Shown: piece after piece, positions 54,101 through 64,000 of the stretch
Numbering within the stretch: the stretch's first letter is position 1
Layout: each line of letters opens with the position of its first letter
Source of the DNA: Aptenodytes patagonicus
Taxonomy: Eukaryota > Chordata > Aves > Sphenisciformes > Spheniscidae
Reading direction: 5' to 3'
Assembly (NCBI RefSeq): GCF_965638725.1
Contig: NC_134962.1
Location: 3,355,501 to 3,419,500 of the forward strand
DNA length: 64,000 nucleotides
Made by a program: the position numbers and the translations under genes
Notes under the pieces: generated by a model
What the model was told of the DNA's origin: nothing
The model's input: the letters and a program-made list of their open reading frames with translations, nothing else
The model's database searches: none

Positions 54101-57100
54101 GTCCTTCAAATAGTGATGTGTCCTGTAAGTTTGAACAAGTAGTGGGTAGACGTTCTGAGGCACTGAATGACCTACGTGTGGCTGAATGAGTACATACAAA
54201 ATCTGTACCATCAGTTTCATCAACAAGTACTGCTAGGTAGACAGTTTTAACTGGTATAAAGTAGTTTGAAACTGTTAAACTTCCGTGAAGCTTATGAAAT
54301 ATTTGCACATTTTCTATTGGCTAAAGAAGCACAGAATTGCATGCCTTACTTTGGAAACATTTCTAAATGGTCATGATGTCAACTTGCAGAATAAAGGGTG
54401 CTTCTGCATCTTTCTTCTCGGACACATCGATTCTGCTGCCCTTCAACCCTGGGAACGTCAGTCTACCTTTGTACTAGTAACTTACTTATTTTACAAGTAC
54501 CTATTCTTACTATGGTACAGCGGTTTGTAACATAGAAAGGTTTGTGGTGTGGTTGTAGTTCTCATATACAACATCTGAGTGACACAAAACATCTTGGTTG
54601 TGCTATTTTTAGTTTTATCAATGTAGTTCTTGTTAACTAATTTGAACTAATCATTAAAAAGATAGCATATAGAGAATTAAATACAAATTTAGAATTTCAC
54701 ATTTTGTACTTCTGCTGTAAACCAAAAGAACTAAATGTCTTAGCACTGAGGACTGAATTTTACTGTCGTCATTTTGAAACCTGAGCTGTGCTGTCCTGCC
54801 TTTTCACGATGAGTCACAGAAACGTGCTTCTGTCCTACCTGCCTGAAAAGGTACAAATCTGTGCAGAAGATGCAATAAACCAGGAAAAAGAGAATGGAAG
54901 TAGAGTAATTCCTGCAGCTTTATCAGTGCGCATGTTTTGGATATTCGCCGCCTCTCTATTCAAGACTACTAACTCGAAATAGTTTTGGCTTTTTACCTCT
55001 GTTAAGTTCTGGGTGCCTAATTTGACCAAACCAAAACCATCAGCAATAGTTCCCGATCCCCTTCCTCCCTCCCGGGATTGCCAAAGCCCTCCTGACATCT
55101 GGTACAGTGTTAGCGGGGTAAGCTCGGGGGGAGGGTGGGGACATAAGAGAAGACATTGTGGGTCGCACGGAAGGTCTCCTTAGCTCAGTCTCTGACAGTA
55201 ACCAAGACCAGTCTCCAGGGAAAACTATGGGAATAGTGCGAGAGTAATAATTTTAATCTACTTTATAGCAGAATTGTCACATTCTTTGAAATTATTTAAT
55301 ATATTATGGCAGCTGTTTCGTTTTACACTTCAAATAGTTAAAACTCACTCAGAAAAACTCCTCAAGTTGTCTACTTGTAAAATGCTTCTAAGAAAAAAAA
55401 TAAGGATGAATATATAGTGTTTCTGGATCTTCTGGTTCTTCCTTGTATTCCGGCAGAAGTTCAGCACACACCCTTATACTTAGCCTTACAAAAGTCCAAG
55501 TGCAGCGTCGTTTCTTATTTCGTCTTAACCACTGGTTTCTGTATTTGTGGTGAAACTGCCAACAGTAAGAGCCCGTTTAAAGAAACTGGGGTTAGAAGCA
55601 TTTTTAGATGCTTCCAGCACGCTGGAAGTTTATGCTAACATTCGGGGGGTACCTGAACTTTAAGCATGGAGAAAGGTTGCAAGGCTTTTTCCTCCCGAAA
55701 TGAGGGAATATCGCATTATGTCCTTAAGCATTCCAAATCATCCCCGATTTGGGGGGTGTTTCCATTGGAAGCTTGGGCTGGTTTGTGGGGTTTATTGAAC
55801 CAGACTTCACGGGAGTGCTTTGTCCCCTTCAAGTCCATCTCAGAACAGATAGAAAGATTGGACAGTTCAGACCCTCCTAGTAATTTCTGCTCTCATTATA
55901 GCAGATCTGGAAGGTGAAGAGGGACCGTTCGGTCCTTGGTAAAGTCATAAATGTTAAATTCCTGGATCTTTTCCCAGGAAGTGTCCTGCATTTTGCAACT
56001 AGGGCTTCTGGGCTAATTCATTTATAAACCCTCACGAGCTAAAAACATCAGATTAAAAATTAACTTGTTAACTAGTCAGTGGTTACCTACAGATTTGTGA
56101 GAAAAAGGGCTTTTTTGGGAGAAAACTTGGCTTTTCTAATTGAAACAATTGTATTTCAGGAGTTGTTTTTTGATATTTTCCATCAGAACCCTTCCTTGTT
56201 TGAGCTGTCAGGATAAATGTGCTAGTGTTAGCCCACTGTAGCTTTAATGTCTGGTAACTGATGGGTTTTTTGCTGGGGTGTGTGTGTTGTTTTGGTTTTG
56301 GCTTTTTTTGTTATGCTGAATTGTTCCTGTCAGTGCCAGAAGGTGGACGGATGAAATGCAATTTAAATAAATGATTGCTTTTAAAGTCCTGTGCAAGTAT
56401 AACTTCAACATGGGTGAAAACTGGAGCCTTTACTTATACTTTGTAAATTTTCTTGTATATGACATGTATCAATTATTCTATTAACATTAGGAAAAAAAAT
56501 GTTTAAATGGAAACTTTGGATAGCGTGAATAGAATAGTTTGCGAATGGTGGGAATTAGATGGCCACAGCCTGAGCAGCAATATTAATGTTTAATTATTCT
56601 ATAAATCTAGAATTTAGCTAGGAACTGAGTAGGAAGATCTAATAATAGTTTATGGCAATGTCATCAGTATGATATTAATGCTAGCAACCAAGTAGATTGA
56701 GTATGTGTTTAAATTTTTTAAGTGACTTCTGTGCTACGTAACTTGTCTGGTTTTGCTTGCTCTTTAAAATAGAAAGTCTGGGGGAAAGGGTTTATTAAAC
56801 TTCAGTAAGACTAAAGTTAAGATAATAATGCAGTTTCAAATTCACGGACTCTACATTCAGGTCAGCCTCTGTAATAAATAGGTTCTGTAAGGTGCTGTGA
56901 GAATTTTTCTCTTTAAATGTAAGATGTGGGTTGTATTGCCCTTTTTTTTTTTTAAAAAAAAATGTGTGAAAGTTTGGGGTGTTTTTGAAGCTTATCCCAC
57001 TCAGGAATCTTTGAAGGTGGTGCCTTTTTTTTCCTCCAGTTTTCTTGTGTAGATTGTAAATAAAATTTTCAACCTTTAGAGCCAAAGTGGAACTCTTAAA

Positions 57101-60100
57101 CTCTTCAGTCGGCCTCTGAGACGAAGTACTCTCTGAAGGATCAAAGACAAATTTCGTCAAAAAAAATTATGTCAACCTCTACATGGTTTTTAAAATTACT
57201 TTTAAAAAGGCTAGTGAAAGTAAATAGCTTAAATTGCCTACTTGATAGTTATTCTCTGGAGATGTCATTTCACAGACTTTTCTTTATAGATTGGTAACTG
57301 ATCTTCATGAATAGGAAGTTATAAAGTTAAGCCTTTAATATTGTATTTTCTTCTTTGTTTTAACAGCTCAAAGGGAAGAGAAAAAGCATGAAGATAGAGC
57401 AGAGCCTACATCGGCATCGAAGAAAGCTGTTGCATCTATAATGGAGAAACAGATGTCTTCCCTTACTAAAAATCTTCCTTCAAAGAAGTCCCCATCCTTC
57501 TCTAACACATCACTAACTAAGCAACCACTGAAACCTTCGGCTGGAAGTTTCAAAGGTGTAATTCCCAAGAAACCTTGGCCTTCATCAGGCAGTGTTCCTT
57601 CATCAGGCAGTGTTCCTTCAAAACATTCATCTCTTTCTCATGGCTCATCAGTTTCCAAAAAACCAGCTACATCTTCCAGTTTGGGTGGAGGACTCAAAAA
57701 GCCTTCACTGTCTTCCATTTCTGCTGCATCTGGAAGCAGTCAAGCAAAAGCATCAGCTGGCCCTATGCAGTCACAACCCAACTCTCAGATTCGACAAAAT
57801 ATTCGACGGTCCCTAAAAGAAATTTTATGGAAGAGGTGGGAATTCAAAGCACTTACTTTATATAGGAAGCTACAGTTAGACATAAATGTTTAGCCTGCAG
57901 AGTTTTGTTTACTTCTTGATAAGGGATATTGAGGGATTGAATTTATACTACAAATTACTACAAGTATAATTGGCATTTCAGGTTTATATTAAAAAAGTGT
58001 AAAAATCCTGATACAAAATAAATGTGTATGTGAAAAAGCCTTAAAAAAAAAAAAGAAACCTCACTAGTCTCTATATTGAGGCAATTACAGCTGAAGAATT
58101 AATTTACAACATAGAAGCTTTTATAATGCAGAAGCTCTGAAGTTTTAAAATCTGGTGATGGCAGTGTTTGGAGATGTAGAGGTTGTAGGGAACATAGTAT
58201 AGGAAATATCACAGCGAAAGGGCAAAGGCTTACTGAAGCAAAGATTCACTCCCCTCCCAATATAAAAATCAACAACAAACAAACCTGGTCAGTGGACAGC
58301 TGTATGACTTAAGAAAGAAAAAAACCCCCAAACAAACAAAAGCAAATTGTCCCACAATGATTATTAAAGCTAATGCCAGCCATCAATACTTTATAGAGCA
58401 CTGCACTCTGGTATTGTCGCTGAAATGGAAATGCCGTTCACAGTGGAAAATGTAGGACTAAAACTCAAGTGCTTGGGCTCCCTGTGTCGTTCACGGCAGA
58501 GAAACTCCCAACTTCAGTGCCGTGAGCAGGCTGTCTTCTATGCCCACCTGTGGACAGTAGTGAAAGGTTGCCATAGTTCACGGTTCAAGGTCCTGAGATA
58601 GACTTTGGCTTTTAGATGTCTTTTAAAGGAGTCTTGAGCCCTCACTGAGTGAGGAGGAGCCTAGGTTAGCTCCTTCCTCTGAAAAGTTAGTTTTTATGAA
58701 TGCTACTTGAAGATTCATGCCTAACGTAAATGCACGTACCCTTTTTTGTTTTTAACAGAGTCAATGATAGCGATGATCTGGTCATGACAGAGAGTGAAGT
58801 AGGGAAAGTAGCACTCAATATTGAAAAGGAGATGTTTAATTTGTTTCAAGTTACGGACAACAGATACAAGAGTAAATACCGTAGCATCATGTTCAATCTC
58901 AAGGACCCCAAAAACCAGGTTTGGAATTTCCTTAAACAGTAAACATATACTGAAATATACTTTTGGTTTTTAATGATATGTCAAACTCTACCCTCAACGT
59001 TGAGTTTCAAGATAGAGACTGATGAATTATAGTACAAAAGATTATTATAAAGCCATTCAAATATTTTTTAAAAAGTTTTTATCCAGTAGGAATTCAAAGT
59101 CTACTTTAGTTGGTCATGTGTATTTGTTAAGTTTGGGCATTTGGTGTGAAATACTTATTTAGAGAATGGCTTTCTTAAAATAAATACAGACTTTATTAAT
59201 TTCTCCTCCTGTGACATTCTGTAGTATGTGTTGGATACCACCCATGTACGTGATCATATTTATGCTTTAAAAGAAAAAAATGGATGCTGGTGCAGATGAA
59301 AATATCCACTAGAGAACACTTGAAACGTCTGTCTTTTTTCTTTTTTTTCTACAGTAGATATGAAACAGGAGAGTGGCTGCTCAACTTCTGACATTCCTAT
59401 TCAGTTATATTGATAGATATTGATGATAATGAGGAAAATTCATACTTTGTGATTGTTTCATCCTTATTTTCTGTTTGCTGCACCTTTCCAAATTTGCTTA
59501 TAAGTAGCCGGTATTTTTAATAGAGAATTAAGGAACTGGAACAGGTTTTGCCTGTTCAGCACTGCAAATCTTGTTAGTTACTCAAGCAGGATCTCTTCAG
59601 CTTGGCAACAAAGTCTGTTTTGTTTTCAGGGACTTTTTCATCGTGTCCTTCGTGAGGAAATCTCACTGTCAAAACTAGTGAGAATGAAACCAGAAGAACT
59701 TCTATCTAAAGAACTGTCTGTATGGAAAGAGAAACCAGCTAAAGCAGTAAGTAACGTAATTTTCCCCTATGTCCTTAGATATGAATTAAGAGTGAGTTCA
59801 CCAACCCTTACCACCCGTATTACGTTAATGTGCCATTTCCTTCCTAATGAAAAACGTTCAGTTTCAATCTACTTTTTCTCTACCACCAGCCAAATGATAA
59901 CAAAGTACAGAATAAAATTAGAAAATAAATGTGGACTTTTTACCAAAATGGTTTTGTTTCTTTCAGATGATAGAGTCAAAAAGCAAATCTCATGAAATCA
60001 AGAAAACGTCTGTAAAACGGGAACATATGCAAGTTGTAAATATGGAAGATTCTCCGCCAGTGTCTGATTCTGATGTAAGTATTGGCTATTGCTTCAGCAC

Positions 60101-63100
60101 GAAGACATCGAGGGAGATAAATGGTAACTAGGGCCTTAAATTTTTCATCAGAAGTGCAGATTGTTTCAATGAACTGTAAGGATATTATCACCTAGTAGGT
60201 GTGCTAGGAGCATTTTTCCTTCTAGTTTGAAGGAGTGCAACAACCAAATGATAGGCATATTTTGCATGCACTTCTAAAATGCTGTGTATTTTTCAGCCCT
60301 TGCTGTCAATTTACGGAGAAATCTTTTATTTCTGAACATTAGCTATCTACTTCAAAACACCGTGGAATGAAATGAGGACAAATATTATTTGAGAACTCTT
60401 ATCTGACATGATATGCTTTAACCAAGGCCTTTAATCCTTTTTTTAAAGAACTGAAGTTAGTTAACAGTTTCCAAAGTATTTTTTATGGTTGAAATTAATG
60501 ATCAACTGGAATATTTTTTGTGTTTACTCACTTATAGGAGCAGCAAGAGTCAGCCCGAACTGCACCAAATTTAAACAGTGCTCCATCTCTAGATGTTTTT
60601 AGCAGTATGTTGAAGGATACAACAAGTCAACATCGAGCCCATCTTTTTGACCTGAACTGCAAAATCTGTACAGGTATCTATAGTGCTGACTTTGTGCAAA
60701 GTAAAAGAATTGTTATGTTAAGACTGTTGTTTGTTTATTTGTTTTTCTCCCAACTATTTCCTTGTTAAATAGTAATCAAAAGCTTTTAAAATAAATCTAC
60801 AGGTCAGATTTCAGCATCCGAAGATGAAGTACCACCTAAGAAGATAAAGTCAGTGGCTCCTGTTAAAAAGGTGGAGTCCAAATCAAAACCAGAAGTTCAG
60901 CCAAAGTATGAAAGTTCTGCACCAACCCCGACAGCAGAGCCCGCCAAAGAGGCCGTCTCTGAAAACGCAATGGAAACTGAAGTTGGACCGGTAGCAGAAA
61001 CAGTTTCTCAGTCAAGCGTAGAAAGAACTTACATTCCTACAACCCAGGGCCATAACAATACAGATTCTTCTGTACCTGAAGAGGCTTCTGCTTTTCCTGC
61101 CTCTTGTGCTGGCGGAGTTGTCACAACCGTAACGGTTTCTGGCAGAGATCCGAGGACAGCGATGAGCAGCTCCTCTGGTATTGCGACACCAGCCCTGCGT
61201 TCTGGTCCTGCATCTGACAAAGTTTCAACAGGGGAAACAAAACAGGAAACTTCAAAACCAGTTATGACTGTCCCCAAATCAATATTAACAAAACCATCAT
61301 CCTCACCAGATCCAAGATACTTAGCAGTTCATCATTCACCCAATATCAAGTGCGTATACTTAATAGTAAGCCAAGCTACCGAATCTTTAATGTGGTTACC
61401 TTCAAAGTCCCATGTGTCCCGTTCCCCTCCCCCCAATCAAAAGGCATGTTTAGCTTTAAAGTTCAGGTAGCCTGGATCAGATTTTTAATTTACCATCTCC
61501 TCATTTACCTTCTCTGGTTGGTAAAATTTTCTGAGCTTCGGTGTATGTTGACAGCAAAGATTCTACAATGTGTTTCAGCAGATAAATAAAACTTGAAGGT
61601 ATTATGCAGACTTAGAAGTCTGCATGTACATTAATGTATAGAAAGCGAGTGTATGTGAGAGATGGTTTAAAGGCATTTCCAGATTTTCATCCTATAGTAA
61701 AATACTGTTGCAACTGAATTTATGAATATGAATTAAAATTAACCAATTTACCAGCTTGAAAGGAAATGGATTTCTTTCATATTCTGGGTATATACAATAG
61801 TAAAACTAAATATTGCAAAGTATATCCTTATGAAACTGCATTTAAAAGATTTTTTGCTCATAGCAAATTCTTCTGCTTGAGAATCTCTTTCAGATGCATA
61901 TTGTTGACTCAATTAGTGGGAGATATATAATTCAGATGAGTTTGTTATAGAGTCAGGATCGCAACAGTTATAGCGCTAACCTAATTTTATAAAAGTCCTA
62001 TCTTCCGGCATCTTTTTGCCTGTCTGCACCTACAAGTTTATTTTCTGTTACTCCTTGCTTTTTTCACTAATACCAAGTTAATGGAAAACATTAACAAAGC
62101 AATTAGTAAAAATTCTGTTCTTTGTTTAAAATAAAGTATTTGATCAATAGGAGGAGGGAAGAAAAGAAGAAGGGACCATTCTCATTTGTATTCTGTAACC
62201 TTTCTGTTTTGGATTTGTTTTTTAGTGTCGCAGAGCCACGCTCACCTCAAGACAGCGATACTTCCCTCTTTCTCTCTCGTCTCAACACCATTTGGAAAGG
62301 ATTTATTAACATGCAAAGTGTGGCCAAATTTGTCACTAAAGCATATCCTGTCTCCGGGTGTTTTGATTATCTTAGCGAGGTTAGCACTGACATGTTTATG
62401 TGTTTAGAATAAACCTGTACTGCAGTTCCTGTTGCTAGAAAGGCTGGGGTCACTATAAATATATTGTTATATTAGAACTGTGGCAGTGGTAAATGGCATC
62501 GCTTTAGTAATAGGAAAAGTAGCTCAAGAAAAAAAAAAAGCCTTTTAAAAATTCCTCACAAATTTGTGAAGAATTCTCATGTCTTTAAACATATTTACAC
62601 GTTAGGATCTAACAGGGAATAATACCTTTATTTCAGCATCATTTTTTGAAAAGAAGTTTTAGAGCCAGTATTTTAAAGTAGATGTCTTGTTCTGTTCTCA
62701 AACTAGATGGGTCACTGATGTGATCTATTACAAAATTTTGTTTGGCCATTTATGAAAAATATCATCCTTTTTACTAATTTTCAAATAAAAACAGTTGCAT
62801 GATCTTATTCTGGGAGGGTGCACATTCAAATAATGAGACAATATAAAGGTTTGCGCTAAAACAAATAACCTTTTCTTTCTCTTTTTCTCTGAAGTGCATT
62901 TTATGTGTCTTAGGAAGTTTCAAACACAAATGTGTGTTTTAGGACTTTTATTAGTAGGGCCGGTGGTTCTTTTTGGTATTGCTTTTGCTAAAATGAGTTT
63001 CGGTGTCCTCGTGACAGGAAGCTCACTAGAATTCACGTGACTTGGAGTCACGAGTGCAGCATTCCCTGAGAAACGGAAGGCGTGGAGAAAATCTGTATTT

Positions 63101-63502
63101 CAAATAGCAGCTTCCCTATAAAAACAAAGCCACTAATGGGCATACAGAACTATTAGACATTTTGCTGCTATCCTTGTTTGGGAGTGCTTTTTCTGTTTCA
63201 TGTATAATGTTAGCCTTTTGGTAACATGCCGTAATTAAACACCTTGCAATTTAGAAATAGCCTGTCTGAAGTTAGAAAAGTATGTATGAAAGTTTACTAA
63301 AATATAATAGTGCATTATCCACTAGGCTACTGGGATGGGACAACCTGCACTGCTTTTAAACGTTAGTCTCTCTTGGTTTTTCTCATACTACCATGTAATA
63401 CTTCTTGTTTAGGATTTACCAGATACAATTCATATTGGTGGGAGGATCTCACCGAAGACAGTCTGGGATTATGTTGGCAAACTCAAATCTTCGCTTTCTA
63501 AG
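32950..63502 (+). CDS. DIDO1: DIDO1, death inducer-obliterator 1 (15 coding exons, 3' end outside window)
   Basis: DIDO1 is a nuclear protein that binds methylated H3K4 through its PHD finger and RNA polymerase II through its TFIIS-like and SPOC regions, and acts in transcription, splicing and mitosis. Fifteen exons splice in frame to 3930 bp, 1310 codons: 32950-33117, 34788-34989, 37199-37309, 37631-38540, 38858-39176, 42220-42432, 43230-43455, 57367-57835, 58759-58918, 59630-59746, 59967-60074, 60538-60673, 60803-61349, 62226-62379, 63413-63502. In order: acidic/Ser-rich N-terminus (1-160), basic and acidic stretches (170-330), PHD at about 454-503, Cys motif 580-600, TFIIS central domain at about 857-965, SPOC from about 1243 and incomplete. 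Human DIDO1, from memory, begins at the position of Leu164, so about 163 residues here are extra. The C-terminal half is past the right edge. Confidence 0.93.
34788..34989 (+). CDS. DIDO1: DIDO1 coding exon 2
   Basis: A 202-bp exon with acceptor TTTTTTCCAG and donor GTAAAG, encoding 67 residues rich in Ser, Gly and Pro. It enters in phase 0 and leaves one base into an Ala codon. It has no counterpart in the human protein that I recall and belongs to the N-terminal extension. Confidence 0.72.
37199..37309 (+). CDS. DIDO1: DIDO1 coding exon 3
   Basis: A 111-bp exon with acceptor TTTCTCTCCAG and donor GTAAGA, phase 1 at both ends. The competing AG ten bases downstream (TTTCAG) would bring a stop codon into frame, so the first AG is chosen. 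It contains an in-frame ATG at 37291 (M-E-N-S-S-P), only 12 residues before the position of the human start. Confidence 0.75.
37631..38540 (+). CDS. DIDO1: DIDO1 coding exon 4 (basic/acidic region, start of PHD)
   Basis: A 910-bp exon that begins A-S-V-L-D-E-K-G and then matches human DIDO1 well (I-K-P-T-S-K-E-F-R-K-T-W-G-F-R-R). It has a Gln-rich stretch, a basic NLS-like region (R-S-G-R-Q-P-K-R), a run of about 13 Glu at 38071-38115 (GAA/GAG repeat), and two LTLK(E/D)(L/I)QNRLRK repeats. It ends in the first zinc ligands of the PHD finger (C455, C457), two bases into Arg464. Confidence 0.95.
38071..38115 (+). repeat. DIDO1: GAR codon repeat encoding poly-Glu in DIDO1
   Basis: A purine-only GAA/GAG microsatellite in coding exon 4 encodes an uninterrupted glutamate run followed by D-D-T-S-D-S-D-S-D. 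Human has a shorter acidic stretch at this place, as I recall, so length varies between species. Confidence 0.8.
38858..39176 (+). CDS. DIDO1: DIDO1 coding exon 5 (PHD finger)
   Basis: A 319-bp exon with acceptor TTTTTTTTCAG and donor GTAAGT. It completes the PHD finger. The C4HC3 ligands are C455, C457, C469, C472, H477, C480, C500 and C503, and W475 (E-E-W-F-H-G-D) sits in the H3K4me3-binding area. It continues to K-K-L-K-I-F-Q-P in phase 0. Near identity with human supports the call. Confidence 0.97.
39177..42219 (+). other. DIDO1: DIDO1 intron after the PHD exon
   Basis: AT-rich intron of 3.0 kb. Nothing further was recognised on either strand. Confidence 0.6.
42220..42432 (+). CDS. DIDO1: DIDO1 coding exon 6 (Cys motif)
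   Basis: A 213-bp exon, 71 codons, phase 0 at both ends. It encodes V-I-E-A-P-G-A-S-K-C-I-G-P-G-C and then Y-C-S-N-D-C-I-L-K-H. The four cysteines (580, 585, 596, 600) look like a small zinc-binding motif of the kind that follows PHD fingers in SPP1/CFP1-type proteins. It ends in a Lys-rich stretch. Confidence 0.95.
42820..42852. repeat. Perfect 12-bp inverted repeat with 9-nt loop
   Basis: TCCAAATTACTG at 42820-42831 and its exact reverse complement CAGTAATTTGGA at 42841-42852 flank GGTTTTGGG. Just upstream, a degenerate direct repeat (ATTCCAAATTAATTT...) occurs at about 42726 and 42793. It lies in the intron between coding exons 6 and 7. Confidence 0.75.
43230..43455 (+). CDS. DIDO1: DIDO1 coding exon 7
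   Basis: A 226-bp exon with acceptor ATCATGCAG and donor GTATGT. It encodes a Lys-rich linker containing the conserved S-T-P-S-W-A-S-D-H-N-Y-N-A-V-K-P segment and ends one base into a Ser codon. If the donor is skipped, the frame continues for 17 codons and stops at 43503-43505, giving a short PHD-containing form. Confidence 0.93.
43456..57366 (+). other. DIDO1: DIDO1 intron 8 (13.9 kb)
   Basis: The intron is AT-rich at both ends and GC-richer from about 48.8 to 55.9 kb. No known gene was recognised. It contains an AATAAA at 44484-44489 that could serve a short DIDO1 isoform, a strong plus-strand acceptor at 51710-51711, and minus-strand exon-like segments at 49472-49702 and 53039-53191. These are discussed as findings, not called as genes. 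Confidence 0.55.
44484..44489 (+). terminator. DIDO1: Candidate intronic poly(A) signal for a short DIDO1 isoform
   Basis: AATAAA about 980 bp after the stop codon that read-through of coding exon 7 would use. Short DIDO1 isoforms ending in this part of the gene are known in mammals. Whether this signal is used here is unproven. Confidence 0.3.
57367..57835 (+). CDS. DIDO1: DIDO1 coding exon 8 (Ser-rich linker, start of TFIIS domain)
   Basis: A 469-bp exon with acceptor TTTTAACAG and donor GTGGGA. A low-complexity Ser/Pro/Lys linker, including a tandem S-S-G-S-V-P repeat, leads into the first helix of the TFIIS central domain (S-Q-I-R-Q-N-I-R-R-S-L-K-E-I-L-W-K-R). It ends two bases into Arg873. 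Confidence 0.95.
57588..57623 (+). repeat. DIDO1: 18-bp tandem duplication in DIDO1 coding exon 8
   Basis: Two near-adjacent, identical copies of an 18-bp unit containing TCAGGCAGTGTTCCTTCA encode S-G-S-V-P-S twice. Because the unit is a multiple of three, the frame is kept. Confidence 0.8.
58759..58918 (+). CDS. DIDO1: DIDO1 coding exon 9 (TFIIS domain)
   Basis: A 160-bp exon after TTTTTAACAG. It encodes V-N-D-S-D-D-L through K-E-M-F-N-L-F-Q-V-T-D-N-R-Y-K-S-K-Y-R to D-P-K-N-Q, the core of the TFIIS central domain that contacts RNA polymerase II. It ends in phase 0. Confidence 0.97.
59630..59746 (+). CDS. DIDO1: DIDO1 coding exon 10 (end of TFIIS domain)
   Basis: A 117-bp exon, phase 0 at both ends. 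It encodes G-L-F-H-R-V-L-R-E-E-I-S-L and the K-P-E-E-L-L-S-K-E-L helix that closes the domain. The donor is GTAAGT. Confidence 0.96.
59967..60074 (+). CDS. DIDO1: DIDO1 coding exon 11
   Basis: A 108-bp exon with acceptor TTTCTTTCAG and donor GTAAGT. It encodes 36 residues, from M-I-E-S-K-S-K-S to the conserved E-D-S-P-P-V-S-D-S-D. Confidence 0.93.
60538..60673 (+). CDS. DIDO1: DIDO1 coding exon 12
   Basis: A 136-bp exon with acceptor CACTTATAG. It encodes E-Q-Q-E-S-A-R, then the conserved L-D-V-F-S-S-M-L-K-D-T-T-S-Q-H-R-A-H-L-F-D-L-N-C-K-I-C-T, and ends one base into a Gly codon. Confidence 0.96.
60803..61349 (+). CDS. DIDO1: DIDO1 coding exon 13
   Basis: A 547-bp exon with acceptor AAATCTACAG. 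It encodes a low-complexity linker with the conserved landmarks G-V-V-T-T-V-T-V-S-G-R-D-P-R-T-A and S-S-S-P-D-P-R-Y-L. The donor is a weak GTGCGT, chosen because it alone keeps the frame with the next exon; the nearby GTATAC does not. Confidence 0.9.
62226..62379 (+). CDS. DIDO1: DIDO1 coding exon 14 (start of SPOC domain)
   Basis: A 154-bp exon after TTTTTTTAG. It encodes the start of the SPOC domain, L-F-L-S-R-L-N-T-I-W-K-G-F-I-N-M-Q, through G-C-F-D-Y-L-S-E. The SPOC fold of DIDO1-family proteins reads the phosphorylated RNA polymerase II tail. The donor is GTTAGC. Confidence 0.95.
63413..63502 (+). CDS. DIDO1: DIDO1 coding exon 15 (SPOC domain, last in window)
   Basis: A 90-bp exon, phase 0 at both ends, after CTTGTTTAG. 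It encodes D-L-P-D-T-I-H-I-G-G-R-I-S-P-K-T-V-W-D-Y-V-G-K-L-K-S-S-L-S-K before a GTATTC donor. The rest of SPOC and the long C-terminal region are outside the window. Confidence 0.96.
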
Positions 63503-64000
63503 GTATTCACTTAAAATCCTTTGCAAAACCCAGAAGAAAAATAGAGTAATATAAAATGACAACTTTTTATAATATAAAGTAGTAAACAGCAAATACTGAC
63601 ATAGATCACACCTGGAAAACTACCAACACCACTTATTCCTTTGAAATTTTTCATTTATTGAAGAAACATGTTTATTGAGCTGCAGATCCTCTTGATCTCT
63701 CTCTCCTGCATAGTAGTTAAATCGTCATACTATTTATTCATTTTTAATGATGGAACATAAATAATCTATTTATTCAGTATTGAAGATTGAAATTCAAATT
63801 TTAAAGAAAAGGAACTTATCATTTAATGTATGTAATAAATTTTACTATTAAAAACACTTTAGAAGTGAAATAATGATGCACAGTAGACAGATATAATCAT
63901 GAAACTAAGAATTTTCCATTTCTTTCATATTTGAACCTCAAGATGCTTAGTTTGATGTAAGATACACAAGTAGTTTGTATTTCTGAAAATGACAAGCCTA
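63503..64000 (+). other. DIDO1: Start of the DIDO1 intron after coding exon 15
   Basis: AT-rich sequence following the GTATTC donor. No exon was recognised before the window ends. Confidence 0.6.

Larger units (their letters stand above)
57836..63412 (+). other. DIDO1: Small DIDO1 introns between coding exons 8 and 15
   Basis: The introns are 57836-58758, 58919-59629, 59747-59966, 60075-60537, 60674-60802, 61350-62225 and 62380-63412. All are AT-rich with canonical borders. AATAAA motifs at 58017-58022 and 62408-62413 lie close to read-through stop codons. No independent genes were recognised. Confidence 0.6.

Noticed and set aside
53532-54308. Consecutive minus-strand frames that look like a frameshifted decayed gene
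   Set aside because: I could not match them to any family, the joins need arbitrary frameshifts, and no splice sites link them. At this base composition such frames are expected by chance.
55666-55917. Plus-strand frame of 83 codons beginning M-E-K-G-C-K
   Set aside because: No splice sites linking it to DIDO1, no known domain, and length within chance expectation.
56795-57160. Minus-strand frame of 121 codons just before DIDO1 coding exon 8
   Set aside because: It includes translated poly-A/T tracts (Lys/Phe runs), lacks a convincing acceptor, and resembles nothing known.

Overview
The window is vertebrate nuclear DNA, almost certainly from a bird. It has intron-split genes with GT-AG borders, GC-rich CpG-island promoters set in AT-richer DNA, and a CR1 non-LTR retrotransposon, the typical avian interspersed repeat. 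Turtles and crocodilians also carry CR1, so they are not excluded. Three genes are present in the order SLC17A9, GID8, DIDO1. This is the order I know from human 20q13.33, so the segment is a conserved syntenic block. No bacterial, CRISPR or phage-like content was seen.

Layout. Positions 1-1799 are the start of SLC17A9 intron 1 (minus strand); only the first coding exon (1800-1837) lies in the window, inside a CpG island at about 1430-2330. About 2.3-6.3 kb is intergenic. GID8 (minus strand) occupies about 6.35-12.7 kb: a long 3' UTR, four coding exons (8620-11332) that rebuild a complete 228-residue protein, and a noncoding first exon in a CpG island at 12.0-13.2 kb. About 13.2-18.6 kb is intergenic. 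DIDO1 (plus strand) starts in a CpG island at 18.6-19.6 kb and runs off the right edge. Fifteen coding exons (32950-63502) join in frame into 1310 codons carrying a PHD finger, a TFIIS central domain and the first part of a SPOC domain. Its two largest introns are each nearly 14 kb. The first holds a 5'-truncated CR1 copy, a 29-bp tandem repeat and a 21-C run. The second holds several exon-like segments of uncertain meaning.

Functions. SLC17A9 is the vesicular nucleotide (ATP) transporter, GID8 a core subunit of the CTLH E3 ubiquitin ligase, and DIDO1 a chromatin reader linked to RNA polymerase II. They are neighbours by synteny rather than members of one pathway. GID8 and DIDO1 are divergent but have separate CpG islands about 6 kb apart. 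Both promoters nevertheless carry the same 12-bp element (TACCATAGAGAC).

The most interesting points are: an in-frame N-terminal coding extension of DIDO1 of about 163 codons upstream of the position matching the human start; the shared promoter 12-mer; possible short DIDO1 isoforms ending in introns; and a splice-flanked, open, 231-bp antisense segment in the 13.9-kb DIDO1 intron. I found no clear sign of a wholly new biological system. Exon borders were set by hand from splice signals and from homology recalled from memory, not by alignment.
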